In this document: in pieces, positions 16,732-25,183 of the stretch
Layout of the letters: each line of letters begins with the position of its first letter
Numbering within the stretch: the first letter of the stretch is position 1
Source: Burkholderia sp. PAMC 26561
GTDB lineage: Bacteria; Pseudomonadota; Gammaproteobacteria; Burkholderiales; Burkholderiaceae
Direction of reading: 5' to 3'
NCBI RefSeq assembly: GCF_001557535.2
Contig: NZ_CP014307.1
Coordinates: 620,001-684,000 of the forward strand
DNA: 64,000 nucleotides
Notes under the pieces: generated by a model
The model's database searches: none
What the model was told of the DNA's origin: nothing
The model's input: only the letters and a program-made list of their open reading frames with translations
Translations under genes and position numbers: made by a program

Positions 16732-18834
16732 ATGTCGCGCCTGCGAGATCTTCATCGCGAATCAAGGAAAGTAGCGGGACGCCACGGCAAGGCGGCATCC
16801 GGCTTGCTCGACTCCGTTGCGCGGAATCGTCCCGTGTGGATGGTGTCGTTCGCGGTCAGCCAGGCGGATTTGTCGGAAGGCTTGCGGGCCGCGTTTGCAT
16901 CGACGGTCATGCTGCTGCTCGGCAACCTGCTGCACATGCCGGAGTTTTCGTGGGCGGCAATCGGCGCGTTCTGGACCTGCCTCGCGGACGCGGCCGGATC
17001 GAACCGGATGCGCTTTGCATCCATGAGCGCCTTCGCGTTGTTATCCACCGTGTGCGGAGGGCTGACGGCCTACGCGTCGGGATCGAATATTGTCGCCGCG
17101 GCTGTTGCTGTTTTTGTGTTTTCAGGACTCGGCGCGTTGGCGCGGATCTGGGGATCGGCATCGGCGCAAGTCGGCATTCTTGCCGCAACGGCGTGCGTGG
17201 TGATGGTCGATCGTCCCATTCACGGCTCATTCGAAAGCTTCAGATTTCTCGCGTTATATGCTGCCGGATGCCTGTTCGCGACTGCACTCAGCTTCACCGT
17301 CTGGCGCATTCATCCGTTCGGGTCGAGCCGCGCCGCCATGCGCTCGACCTACGCGCGACTCGCCGATATCGCCAGCGACAGCGCCCGCCTGCTCAAGCGC
17401 GAGCGCGCCGGATTCCAGGAGTGGGCGTCGCATGCGTCGCGGTATCGGGGGCAGGCGCGAGCCGCGATCGAGACGACACGCAAGGCGTTGGCGCGGGTTC
17501 CATCGGCGAAGGCAGACCGGCGCGACACCTACAACAACCTGCTTCTCGCACTCGCCGACAGCGAGCAGATCTTCGCGTATTTGATTGCCGTCACCGATGC
17601 CTGCGAGCGCGGTCATCATAGGCTGCCCAATTCGAAGCGTGCGGCGCGTGCTCTGGAGGCCTTTGCTGAAGTACTGTCAAGACTGTCGCGCGCCCTCGCC
17701 GATCAACCCTGGGAACCTACTTGGCATCAGCGCGACCGGCTTCACTCGCTTGCGCAGCAACTGGAAACCGCGCTGGGCGAAAAGATCGCAATTCGATTCG
17801 ATGTCGATTTCAGCGAGCTCGAACCCGCTCCGATCGTGCAGGACGCTTGGTGGAACGCCGCGGTAACGACTCTGAAACGTGGCGTCGAAACGTTGAAGGC
17901 GAATGCGTCGGCCGATTCCATCGGCGCGCGGCATGCGGCGCGTGTTGCGGTGGCGGCGACCATCGTGTTCATTACGGTGCGCCTGCTCCACCTGCCGTTT
18001 GGATACTGGGCGACCATGGCCACGCTGCTGATCCTGCAGCCGTCCATTGCAACGAGCTGGCCACGCAGTATCGAGCGCGCGGCGGGGAGCATTGTCGGCG
18101 GCTTGCTTGCCGCCGCGATCGGTCTCGCCGTTCATTCGCCCGTGGCGATTTCGCTGGTCGTGTTCCCGCTCGTGTGCGCGACCATGGCGCTCAGACCCGT
18201 GAGCTACAGCCTTTTTGTGCTTTTCATCACGCCGACGTTCGTGCTCGTCGCGGACTTCGCGGCGCCCGGCGGTGCTGAACTTGGCTATGCCATCACGCGG
18301 CTTTCGAACAACGTGCTTGGTTGTGTCGTTGCATTGCTCGCGACTTTCCTGCTATGGCCAAGCCGTGAACCGGCCCGCTTCAATCAACGATTGATCGAGG
18401 CGATCGCGGCCAACTTCGCTTACCTTGCCGAATCGCTCGGAAGATCGAAACGCGATGAACTCGAGCTTGAGCGGTTAAGACGCGCCGCGGGTCTTGCAAG
18501 CAACAACGCGGAGGAAGTGCTCGCACGTCTACGGCTCGAGAAGCTCGATACATCCAGCGAGGACCGCACCGGCTCCACTGCGCTCGCGCTGCTGCGCCGG
18601 GTGGCGGGAACGGCGACACGCGCACGCTCGTTCGGCGCAGGGTTCGCCGCAAACGCGCCGCTTGCAGAATGGATCACGTGCGTTGGGGAGAGCATCAAGT
18701 CGGGGCTCGCCGGCGACCCGCAGCATCATCCCGAAGAGGTCTTCTCGAAGGACGGCTTGTCATTGCTCGAAGCCGATGCCGTCAACCAGGTCATGTTGCT
18801 TCGACGTTTGCTTCGCGAGGCAGGCCGCATTTAA
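16732..18834 (+). CDS. FUSC-family (AaeB/YccS-like) membrane exporter
   Basis: Inner-membrane protein of the fusaric-acid-resistance/aromatic-carboxylate efflux superfamily. The 700-aa chain has two similar halves: an N-terminal hydrophobic block (about 50-205) and a second block (about 400-540, with FGYWATMATLLILQPSIATS and WPRSIERAAGSIVGGLLAA, a family hallmark), each followed by a charged cytoplasmic domain of helices. This is the usual YccS/FUSC arrangement. It follows the XRE-cupin regulator by 27 bp. AaeB-type pumps normally work with a membrane-fusion partner, which is not seen here. A strong hairpin straddles its stop codon. Confidence 0.82.
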   Translation: MSRLRDLHRESRKVAGRHGKAASGLLDSVARNRPVWMVSFAVSQADLSEGLRAAFASTVMLLLGNLLHMPEFSWAAIGAFWTCLADAAGSNRMRFASMSAFALLSTVCGGLTAYASGSNIVAAAVAVFVFSGLGALARIWGSASAQVGILAATACVVMVDRPIHGSFESFRFLALYAAGCLFATALSFTVWRIHPFGSSRAAMRSTYARLADIASDSARLLKRERAGFQEWASHASRYRGQARAAIETTRKALARVPSAKADRRDTYNNLLLALADSEQIFAYLIAVTDACERGHHRLPNSKRAARALEAFAEVLSRLSRALADQPWEPTWHQRDRLHSLAQQLETALGEKIAIRFDVDFSELEPAPIVQDAWWNAAVTTLKRGVETLKANASADSIGARHAARVAVAATIVFITVRLLHLPFGYWATMATLLILQPSIATSWPRSIERAAGSIVGGLLAAAIGLAVHSPVAISLVVFPLVCATMALRPVSYSLFVLFITPTFVLVADFAAPGGAELGYAITRLSNNVLGCVVALLATFLLWPSREPARFNQRLIEAIAANFAYLAESLGRSKRDELELERLRRAAGLASNNAEEVLARLRLEKLDTSSEDRTGSTALALLRRVAGTATRARSFGAGFAANAPLAEWITCVGESIKSGLAGDPQHHPEEVFSKDGLSLLEADAVNQVMLLRRLLREAGRI

Positions 18835-18852
18835 GTGCATTGCGGCCTGCCT
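18818..18852 (+). terminator. Strong hairpin across the stop codon of the FUSC gene
   Basis: Perfect 12-bp stem AGGCAGGCCGCA (18818-18829) and TGCGGCCTGCCT (18841-18852) with an 11-nt loop holding the TAA stop. No T tract follows, so it may end transcription only partly or protect the mRNA end. Confidence 0.6.
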
Positions 18853-19188
18853 GTCCGTCGATCTATTGTCTTATCTGACTCAATACTGACTCAATACCCT
18901 ATTAGTCGATGCCCTCCTAAAAGAGGGATTGCCTGTTGGATATCGTCGACCTATGTTTGAGTCATGCGCGGTCCTCGCCGCGCATCCGGAATCACAAGCC
19001 GCTTGGGTAAATTTTGGTGCGGCCTCACCGCGCCGTTTTGCCGCCGCACGGTTTTCATCGTGCGAATGATTCAACGCCTTCAATAAAAGCCCGGACTGTC
19101 GCGCTCGCTGCGCACGATAGCCCGGGATCCGCTTGATCCAAACATTCCATATCACCGATGTCATAAAACACGCCGCAACAGGGAGCGC
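18853..19188. repeat. Gene-free region with adjacent 11-bp direct repeat and hairpins
   Basis: No gene supported in 336 bp. It holds CTGACTCAATA twice in a row (18875-18885 and 18886-18896), an 8-bp hairpin ATGCGCGG/CCGCGCAT (18964-18971, 18978-18985), and CGCACG/CGTGCG (19045-19050, 19059-19064). Could carry the promoter for the next small gene or a small RNA; neither is shown. Confidence 0.5.
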
Positions 19189-19455
19189 ATGATGCTAAGC
19201 AGACCGGTCCGGACAAGCAGGGACATTGACGGTGTGTCGATGTCGGCGGAATTTCATCGGGATACCGGGCGCCTGAGGATCATCGGCGAAGGCGGTGTGA
19301 TCGCCGAATGGTTCCCGCCCCACTCGTGGTTCGTGATTGCTTCGGTCGCGGGGTACAGCACCTGGGGAACGCGTCCTAACGAGAAAGACCTCGCCATGGT
19401 GATCCAGGACTTCGTACTGCAGCGAGACGGCGCTCGCGGGCTGGTGTTCAGGTGA
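19189..19455 (+). CDS. Conserved-looking small hypothetical protein
   Basis: 88-aa soluble protein, no family recognised. It contains alternating strand-like segments (VSMSAEFHRDTGRLRIIG; GVIAEWFPPHSWFVIASVAG) followed by a C-terminal helix-like stretch (DLAMVIQDFVLQRDG). It has neither a signal peptide nor a membrane helix. Codon use is like that of its neighbours and a GGGAGCGC sequence precedes the paired ATG codons. It ends 12 bp before a convergent small exported protein. Confidence 0.55.
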   Translation: MMLSRPVRTSRDIDGVSMSAEFHRDTGRLRIIGEGGVIAEWFPPHSWFVIASVAGYSTWGTRPNEKDLAMVIQDFVLQRDGARGLVFR

Positions 19456-19467
19456 ACGTGCGGGAGA

Positions 19468-19755
19468 TCAACGCGTGCGGGGCATGGTCCCGGTTCTGTT
19501 CGGCGCCCTGACAAGAGGACTTTCAGTGGTCCGCGTGCCGTTGGCTCTCATGCTGCTGATAACGCCGTCTGTTCCCTTGCTCAAGCCCGTGCTCGTTTGA
19601 GGATCATTACCGGCGGCATTTCCCGTAGGAGCGGAACTGCGTGTGAGCGATGAGTTTGCGGCATCGTCCGGAGCCGCGCTTGCCTGCGCATGAACCCCCG
19701 CCGACGTGCCCGCAATCAGCACAGATATAAAAATCTTCGCTGCGACTTTCATCAT
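19468..19755 (-). CDS. Small exported hypothetical protein
   Basis: 95-aa product with a clear Sec signal peptide (MKVAAKIFISVLIAGTSAGV, cleavage likely after VHA or AQA) and then a low-complexity Ser/Thr/Asn/Gly/Arg tail ending NRTGTMPRTR. No domain recognised; the mature part looks disordered and periplasmic. Such short secreted proteins are frequent in Burkholderia. Start could be either of two adjacent Met codons. Confidence 0.55.
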   Translation of the reverse strand: MMKVAAKIFISVLIAGTSAGVHAQASAAPDDAANSSLTRSSAPTGNAAGNDPQTSTGLSKGTDGVISSMRANGTRTTESPLVRAPNRTGTMPRTR

Positions 19756-20006
19756 TCACTCCACTCGTGCGCCGGGACACGCAACATCCCTTCAATCTTA
19801 TGAGCCACTCAAACGCGCTACGTTCCCGGGTAATTGTCTCTTTAAATTACAGTGCGTCGCGCATGTCCGCGAAACTCCCGCGCGTTTTCCCTCGGATTCG
19901 GTAACGGCAGTTCCGCTGTAATATCGAATGAGCGTTGGGCGCGGAAAGTGGTACACGCAGTAGCGCCGGCGTTTTTCGAACGCTAATAAACCTATTGGAG
20001 ACGCAC

Positions 20007-20429
20007 ATGGCAAAGCCCGAGTACGCCGACCCGTTTAGTCAGTTTGCCGCAATGTTCCAGCAATACAAGCTTCCCGGATTCGATGTCCAGGCAATCCTCG
20101 ATGCCCGCCGCAAGGACGTCGAAGCGCTGGCGGCCGCGAATCGCGTCGCATTCGGCGGCATGGAAGCGCTACGCGACAAACAGCTCGAAATCCTCCGCCG
20201 GGCGCTAGGCGATTTCCAGACCATCGCGCAGGAGTTCGCTACGTCGCCGGCGAAAGCCGCAGCCAATCCGACCGAGGTCGTACAAAAGGCGCTGCATCAG
20301 GCGCTTGCCGACATGCAGGATATCGCGCAGAAAACGCAGCAGGCACAGACCGAAGCGTACGCGATCGTGACAAAGCGGATTGAAGAGGCGGCAAAGGAAC
20401 TGAAGTCATCGATGGAGCAGTCGAAATAG
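20007..20429 (+). CDS. Phasin-family protein (PHB granule-associated)
   Basis: Phasin coating polyhydroxybutyrate granules. Start ATG 20007 with TTGGAG upstream; an open frame from 19935 is not family-like. The 140-aa product begins MAKPEYADPFSQFAAMF, then FDVQAILDARRKDVEALAAA, typical of the beta-proteobacterial phasin family, and the rest is a long amphipathic helix (QALADMQDIAQKTQQAQTEA, then AYAIVTKRIEEAAKEL). It is convergent with an HU gene that carries an AAKK-rich tail, and a shared bidirectional terminator separates them. Synthesis genes (phaCAB) are not in this window. Confidence 0.87.
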   Translation: MAKPEYADPFSQFAAMFQQYKLPGFDVQAILDARRKDVEALAAANRVAFGGMEALRDKQLEILRRALGDFQTIAQEFATSPAKAAANPTEVVQKALHQALADMQDIAQKTQQAQTEAYAIVTKRIEEAAKELKSSMEQSK

Positions 20430-20455
20430 CCTGCATCATCTTTCAGGCTGACAAT

Positions 20456-20496
20456 AAAAAACGCCCCTCGGATTTTCATCGCGAGGGGCGTTCTTA
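20456..20496. terminator. Bidirectional rho-independent terminator
   Basis: Stem ACGCCCCTCG (20461-20470) and CGAGGGGCGT (20482-20491), 11-nt loop; T-rich on the plus side and a T5 run on the minus side, serving phasin and HU genes. Confidence 0.85.
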
Positions 20497-20525
20497 CTTC
20501 TGAAGACTCAACTGCCGTGCTTCGA

Positions 20526-20999
20526 TTACAGTGCTGCGTCCTTCAGCTTCTTCAGCGGGCGCACCTTCAGGCGCACCGATGCCGGTTTCGCCGCGAACCA
20601 CTTGTCTTCACCCGTGAACGGGTCCTTGCCAAAGCGCTTCTTCTTCGCCGGCACGTCTTGCGCAACGACCTTCAGCAAGCCCGGCAGCGTGAACTCCTTG
20701 GCACCTTTCTTGTGAATCGATGCGAGCAGCGTTTCTTCGAGTGCCGCGAGCAATGCCTTCGCTGCCTTCGGCTCGACGCCCGAGCGTTCTGCCAGATGAA
20801 CAGTCAGCGACGCCTTGGTGAACGAGTCCTTGATGGGTTTCAGCGGCGTGGCCACAACTGCTTTCTTGGCTGCAGGCGCTGCTGCCTTCTTTGCTACCGG
20901 CGCTGCTTTCTTGCTTGCGGCCGTCACTTTCTTGGTCGCCGGCGCTGCTGCTTTCTTCGATGCCGGAGCTGCGGTTTTCTTCGTGGTGGTTGTTGCCAT
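20526..20999 (-). CDS. HU-family nucleoid protein with N-terminal Lys/Ala-rich H1-like arm
   Basis: DNA-binding nucleoid protein. The start at 20999 gives MATTTTKKTAAPASKKAAAP; a start at 21020 would add seven residues. Residues 1 to about 50 are repeats of the KKAA(P) type resembling eukaryotic histone H1 tails. From about residue 55 an HU/IHF fold follows (DSFTKASLTVHLAERSGV, KALLAALEETLLASI, EFTLPGLLKVVAQDVPAKKK, and the DNA-gripping arm RFGKDPFTGEDKWFAAKPA). Such fused HU proteins are known in Bordetella and Burkholderia. It is convergent with the phasin and divergent from an H-NS gene with a similar basic tail, which suggests shared work in chromatin packing. Confidence 0.87.
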   Translation of the reverse strand: MATTTTKKTAAPASKKAAAPATKKVTAASKKAAPVAKKAAAPAAKKAVVATPLKPIKDSFTKASLTVHLAERSGVEPKAAKALLAALEETLLASIHKKGAKEFTLPGLLKVVAQDVPAKKKRFGKDPFTGEDKWFAAKPASVRLKVRPLKKLKDAAL

Positions 21000-21391
21000 G
21001 AGTGCCTCGCTTATAGTCAAAAGTTGCCCAAGACCTTTGCCTTTGCGCCGTCACCGACTAACGCAAAGGTACAAATCCTCGGGTTGGGCGCCAGCGTAAC
21101 AACACCGCCTTCAAGACGCAACATCTCAGACCATAAATTAAAGGGTTTTTTGCATGAAAGTCACGAATCCGGGTACCTGTACCTCACTTCATTGACTTGG
21201 ATATGGAAAAACCTTGTTCAAGAGCACCCATGACGTTCTTTGGCCGCTGTCTTTAGCTCTTCTCTCAAGTCGCTTTTGAAGACTTCGTATCGATACAAAA
21301 TGGTGCCTCTCGCGTGCCTCCACTTCATCGGCACTTTTGCAAATCAGGCGCTCATGGCATAGTGCGGCCACATCCATTACAGGAGGTCCCA
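21000..21391. other. Divergent intergenic region between HU and H-NS genes
   Basis: 392 bp with no gene. It is locally A/T-richer than its surroundings (for example near 21131-21165), as expected for promoters of nucleoid proteins, and contains the inverted repeat CCTTTGCG (21040-21047)/CGCAAAGG (21062-21069) 40 bp upstream of the HU start. Function of that repeat is unknown. Confidence 0.5.
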
Positions 21392-22015
21392 ATGCCTACA
21401 ATCGAACAGCTTCGCGTCAAAATAACGAAGCTACAGGTTCAGGCTGACGCGTTGATTGCAAAAAAGATGCAAGCGGCAGTCGATCAGATTCGAAACATCA
21501 TGCTTGAGCACGGCCTGACAACCGAGGACATCGAGAAGAAAGCAAAGGCCCTGCGCAATGCAAAAGCGGCCAAAGGCAGCGCGGCGAAAACACCCTTGAA
21601 AACAAGGCGGAAGACGGCACGCAGTCTGCCGGGCAAGGGCGCGGCCAAGTATCTTCATCCGAAGACCGGCGCAACCTGGACCGGACACGGGCGTGCACCC
21701 GCATGGATTGCCCAGGTCAAGGACCGTTCGAAGTTCCTGATTGCGGAAGGCGCTGCTGCGGCAGATGCCAAGGTCACGCAACCGGGCGCGGCACGCAAGA
21801 ACGCCAAGGCAAAGTCTTCTGCCACGAGCGGCGCAACAGCGAAGAAAGCGGCGAAGAAAGCGGCCTTGAAACCGGCCAGGAAAGCGGCCAGGAAAGCGGC
21901 AGCAAAGAAAGGCGTCGCGAAAAAAGCCGTAGCATTGAAGAAAACCGCGCCGGCGAAAAAAGCAGCGCGCAAACGCGCGGCAGAAGCCGTGGCCGAGAGC
22001 CAGACAACGAGCTAA
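21392..22015 (+). CDS. H-NS-family protein with long C-terminal H1-like tail
   Basis: H-NS histone-like regulator. ATG 21392 follows a near-perfect AGGAGGTCCCA. The N-terminus (1-60) is the oligomerisation coiled coil (MPTIEQLRVKITKLQVQADA); the AT-hook-like DNA-binding core is at about 93-118 (KYLHPKTGATWTGHGRAPAW, then IAQVKDRSKFLI). The last 70 residues are a Lys/Ala/Arg tail of AKKAAKKA/ARKAARKA repeats, so the protein is 207 aa, twice the usual H-NS length. H-NS silences A/T-rich foreign DNA; the extra tail should add sequence-independent DNA binding. Its nearest neighbour is the HU protein with an equivalent N-terminal arm. Confidence 0.88.
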   Translation: MPTIEQLRVKITKLQVQADALIAKKMQAAVDQIRNIMLEHGLTTEDIEKKAKALRNAKAAKGSAAKTPLKTRRKTARSLPGKGAAKYLHPKTGATWTGHGRAPAWIAQVKDRSKFLIAEGAAAADAKVTQPGAARKNAKAKSSATSGATAKKAAKKAALKPARKAARKAAAKKGVAKKAVALKKTAPAKKAARKRAAEAVAESQTTS

Positions 22016-22145
22016 GCAAGTCTGCACGGCAGGCGATCGGGGGCACCAGCCCCCGTCGGTTGGTCCAGCATCGAATGCTTGCTCGCTCGACTCTCAGCTG
22101 CACGCGACGCTTTCAAATTCAAAACGCATCCCCACTGGAGCTTAT

Positions 22146-23402
22146 ATGGAAGCCGACGCAAAGGCATCCGGAAGCAGCGTGCCGACAGCGCCGAGCACCA
22201 AACTTACCGCCGATAAAAACGCGTGGAAGGCGCTCATCGCCTCGGCAACCGGCTACGCGATGGACGGCTTCGATCTGCTCATCCTCGGCTTCATGCTGCC
22301 CGCCATCGCGCTGGAATTGCATCTGAGCACGCAGCAATCCGGCGCAATGGTGACGTGGACGCTGATCGGCGCGGTCGCGGGCGGTATCGTGTTCGGCTCG
22401 CTGAGCGACCGCTATGGCCGGATTCGCATGCTGACGTGGACCATCGTGCTGTTCGCGGTCTTCACAGGACTGTGCGCGTTTGCAACGGGCTTCTGGGATC
22501 TGCTTGCGTACCGGACCATCGCGGGGATCGGGCTCGGCGGCGAGTTTGGTATTGGCATGGCATTGGCGGCCGAGGCATGGCCCGCGAAGTATCGTGCGCG
22601 GGCGTCGTCCTACGTTGCGCTGGGATGGCAGACAGGCGTCCTCGCCGCGTCCTTGCTGACGCCGCTGCTGCTGCCGCATATTGGCTGGCGCGGCATGTTC
22701 CTGCTTGGCGTGGCGCCGGCGGTCATCGCGTGGATGGTCAGGAACTCGCTGCATGAGCCTGAGGTATTCGTGCGAAGTGCGATGAAACCCGAGCGCCGCG
22801 CCAACGCTTTCAGACTGCTTGTCGCGGATGCCGACACTACGCGCGCGAGCATCGGAATAGTGATCCTGTGTTCTGTCCAGAACTTCGGCTACTACGGCAT
22901 CATGATCTGGCTGCCGACCTACCTTGGAAAGACGCTCGGCTTCGGCCTGACCAAGTCGGCGTTGTGGACCTCGGTGACCATTGTCGGAATGATGATCGGC
23001 GTTTATCTCTTCGGCCAACTGGCTGACCGCATTGGCCGCAAGCCGACCTTCCTCCTCTTCCAGGCGGGTTCCGTCGTGATGGTCATCTTCTATTCGACGT
23101 TATCCACGCCGGGCGCCATGCTCTGGGCCGGTGCGGTGATGGGACTCTTCATCAACGGGATGATCGGCGGCTACGGGGCGCTGATCTCCGAGGCCTATCC
23201 GACCGCGGCTCGTGCGACAGCGCAGAACGTATTGTTCAATATCGGACGGGCGGTCGGCGGATTCGGGCCGATCATCGTGGGCGGACTGGCTGCGTCGTAT
23301 TCGCTGCAAGTCGCGATTGCATCGCTCGCGGGCATATACGTGCTCGATATGCTGGCGACGGTTTTTCTCATTCCCGAGCTGAAGGGCGTGGAACTCGAAT
23401 GA
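22146..23402 (+). CDS. MFS transporter, aromatic-acid/sialate-type symporter subgroup
   Basis: Twelve-helix major facilitator resembling the aromatic acid:H+ symporter and NanT/ShiA groups. Evidence: MDGFDLLILGFMLPAIALEL in helix 1 (the DGxDxxx motif of AAHS members), loop 2-3 motif GSLSDRYGRIRML, and the matching second-half motif GQLADRIGRKPTF. 418 aa is standard. It would import an organic acid with protons, but there is no catabolic gene next to it to name the substrate. Start ATG 22146 is 10 nt after a GGAG sequence. Convergent with the MipA/OmpV gene. Confidence 0.82.
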   Translation: MEADAKASGSSVPTAPSTKLTADKNAWKALIASATGYAMDGFDLLILGFMLPAIALELHLSTQQSGAMVTWTLIGAVAGGIVFGSLSDRYGRIRMLTWTIVLFAVFTGLCAFATGFWDLLAYRTIAGIGLGGEFGIGMALAAEAWPAKYRARASSYVALGWQTGVLAASLLTPLLLPHIGWRGMFLLGVAPAVIAWMVRNSLHEPEVFVRSAMKPERRANAFRLLVADADTTRASIGIVILCSVQNFGYYGIMIWLPTYLGKTLGFGLTKSALWTSVTIVGMMIGVYLFGQLADRIGRKPTFLLFQAGSVVMVIFYSTLSTPGAMLWAGAVMGLFINGMIGGYGALISEAYPTAARATAQNVLFNIGRAVGGFGPIIVGGLAASYSLQVAIASLAGIYVLDMLATVFLIPELKGVELE

Positions 23403-23423
23403 ACCAGTGCATTATTTGAATGC

Positions 23424-24254
23424 TCATTTGAATGCATAAGCGACGCCTGCGCCATACGTGATCTGATTGCGATTGCCACGCTGCGTCACGATAGGACTGT
23501 CCGCCGCCGAACCCGAGATTCGCTGGCAATAGATCATCGCGCCGCCGAACCAGTGTTTGTCGAATTGATAGATTGCAGCGAGCCATCCTGTCATCTGTTC
23601 CAGTCCGCCTGAAGGACTGAACGCGGGCAGCCCGCTGCGCGCCGAATCTTCCTGTGTGACACCGAAGTAGACCTGGTTGAAGCCCTGGCTGACCCAGCTC
23701 GCGCCGACGCCCACGCCGGCGAAAACCCGCCGGTTCAGCGGCATCCAGAAGCTGCCATTCACAGAAACGCGCGCTCCTGTATAGACGATGCCCGCGTTGG
23801 TCACGACCGTCACCGACCCGCGCAGCCGGTACGGCACCGTCCCCAGATGCTCGTACTCGTAGCCGACGAACCCTCCGCCTTCGACCGTGGTGTGAACTTC
23901 GTGGACCTGGGAGACGACCGGGTCATCGACATTACTGCGCCCAAGACGAAGCGATATGGCCGGTCCATATTGCAGCCCGGTGATGCCGCCAAAATCGAAT
24001 TGTGCGTACGGCCCATACAATTCGAACAAGCGCCCGCCATCGGTCACGTAGCGCACGCCCGGCACAACGCCGACAAATCGATCCTTGCCGCCCGCATAGT
24101 CGGTCGTGGAGCCGAGGCCGCCGCCAATCATGCTGGGAAGCATGCCCGGAAGATCGACGGCTGCGGCGTGGCTTGCATGCGCCACGATCAGTCCGCTAAG
24201 AAGAAAAGGAACCCGCAGGCCTGCGAGCATCGAGCGCTCGTTTCGCTTATTCAT
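23424..24254 (-). CDS. MipA/OmpV-family outer membrane protein
   Basis: Outer-membrane beta-barrel of the MipA/OmpV family (scaffolding protein for MltA and OmpV porins). A signal peptide occupies about residues 1-31 (FLLSGLIVAHASHAAA). The mature chain shows the family's alternating strands: GGGLGSTTDYAGGKDRFVG (the usual start with GAMPDYEGS-like motif), GPAISLRLGR, FVGYEYEH, AGIVYTGARVSV, and ends with an aromatic residue two from the C-terminus (AYAFK), as expected for barrel insertion only approximately. 276 aa. It is a single gene; convergent with the MFS gene. Confidence 0.78.
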   Translation of the reverse strand: MNKRNERSMLAGLRVPFLLSGLIVAHASHAAAVDLPGMLPSMIGGGLGSTTDYAGGKDRFVGVVPGVRYVTDGGRLFELYGPYAQFDFGGITGLQYGPAISLRLGRSNVDDPVVSQVHEVHTTVEGGGFVGYEYEHLGTVPYRLRGSVTVVTNAGIVYTGARVSVNGSFWMPLNRRVFAGVGVGASWVSQGFNQVYFGVTQEDSARSGLPAFSPSGGLEQMTGWLAAIYQFDKHWFGGAMIYCQRISGSAADSPIVTQRGNRNQITYGAGVAYAFK

Positions 24255-24636
24255 GGGCGATCCGTTGAATGAAGATCAAAGACCAGGAGAGCGCCACTTC
24301 CTGAAGCAAAGCGTGCATCGCCTTTACTTTCGTTAAGCGAGTATTTTCAATAAACGTGTTTGTGCCGTATTCGTTTCGCAACCGGAAAACCAGCGTGCGA
24401 ACGGGATCGCTGACAAGTCAGTAGATCAGCAGGTCAACGTAATCCGGCTAACCTGGTCGACCGATATCAGAAAGGTGAGGCGAACGCAATTGACGTCGAA
24501 CACGCCGATGCGCTGCATGGAGGAAGTAGAAATTGATGTGGCCGTCAGGCGACCGCAGCACTTACGAAACAGTATAGGAAGGCTCCAGCCGGATCATTCC
24601 GGCCGTGCTGAAGGACGCGGAGAATAACGGAATGCT
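24255..24636. other. Intergenic region
   Basis: 382 bp upstream of the MipA/OmpV gene with no supported gene, repeat or terminator; the MipA/OmpV promoter should lie within its first 100-150 bp. Confidence 0.4.
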
Positions 24637-24786
24637 TCAGGCTCGATGCGAAAAAGCACCCTTGATTCTGTTCCAGAGTGCAGCGAACCGGTGCGCCGAA
24701 GGTTCTGCCTGGGACAACGCGGCGTCGGGATAAGAAAGCCGTTCTTGAGGATGCCGCACTTGCGAAACGAGCAGGCCGATGTACAT
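24637..24786 (-). CDS. Possible 49-aa protein
   Basis: Short frame starting at ATG 24786, preceded on the minus strand by GGGAGAATCGCC, a good ribosome binding site. Product begins MYIGLLVSQVRHPQERLSYP and ends FAALWNRIKGAFSHRA, with an even amino-acid mix and an amphipathic basic C-terminus. No family recognised, and a short frame like this could be chance. Confidence 0.35.
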   Translation of the reverse strand: MYIGLLVSQVRHPQERLSYPDAALSQAEPSAHRFAALWNRIKGAFSHRA

Positions 24787-24919
24787 GGCGATTCTCCCAG
24801 CATGTTTTTTAGCACATGGCAAACGAAGGGCGGCCATGTGAACCGTACATCACGCGCAGTAGGCACATCCCTGTGCGTTCTTTAAACCAAGCATTCCGAA
24901 CTATCTGAAGCTGATCGAT

Positions 24920-25183
24920 TCATCCAAGCTGCGCGCGGTTCATCATCGATCGATCCGAAGGCGCCCTGTCTGACGCGGGAGGAAACACGCACCAGCAGCC
25001 ATCGTCGTGACGAAAGAACAGCAGCGCGCGCAAGCCCCGCGGCAGCGCCGTTTCTACACATACATAACGCCGCCGCCCAACGCGCGTACGGCTGAATTCG
25101 GTGACGCGAACAGGTGTCGACAAACCTGGCGCAAGCCATTTTTCGACCTGGGTCCGCAGCGAATGCTCATGCGTGGATTTCAT
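24920..25183 (-). CDS. Small conserved-looking hypothetical protein (87 aa)
   Basis: Start set at ATG 25183, preceded on the minus strand by GGAGCGGCAC. The product starts MKSTHEHSLRTQVEKWLAP and contains VRVTEFSRTRVGRRRYVCVE and LRALLFFRHDDGCWCVFPPA, a soluble alpha/beta-looking small domain that I believe recurs in Burkholderiaceae, though I cannot name it. The open frame reaches 25264 but the extra residues are Arg/Cys-rich and lack a better start signal. Isolated; no operon partner. Confidence 0.55.
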   Translation of the reverse strand: MKSTHEHSLRTQVEKWLAPGLSTPVRVTEFSRTRVGRRRYVCVETALPRGLRALLFFRHDDGCWCVFPPASDRAPSDRSMMNRAQLG

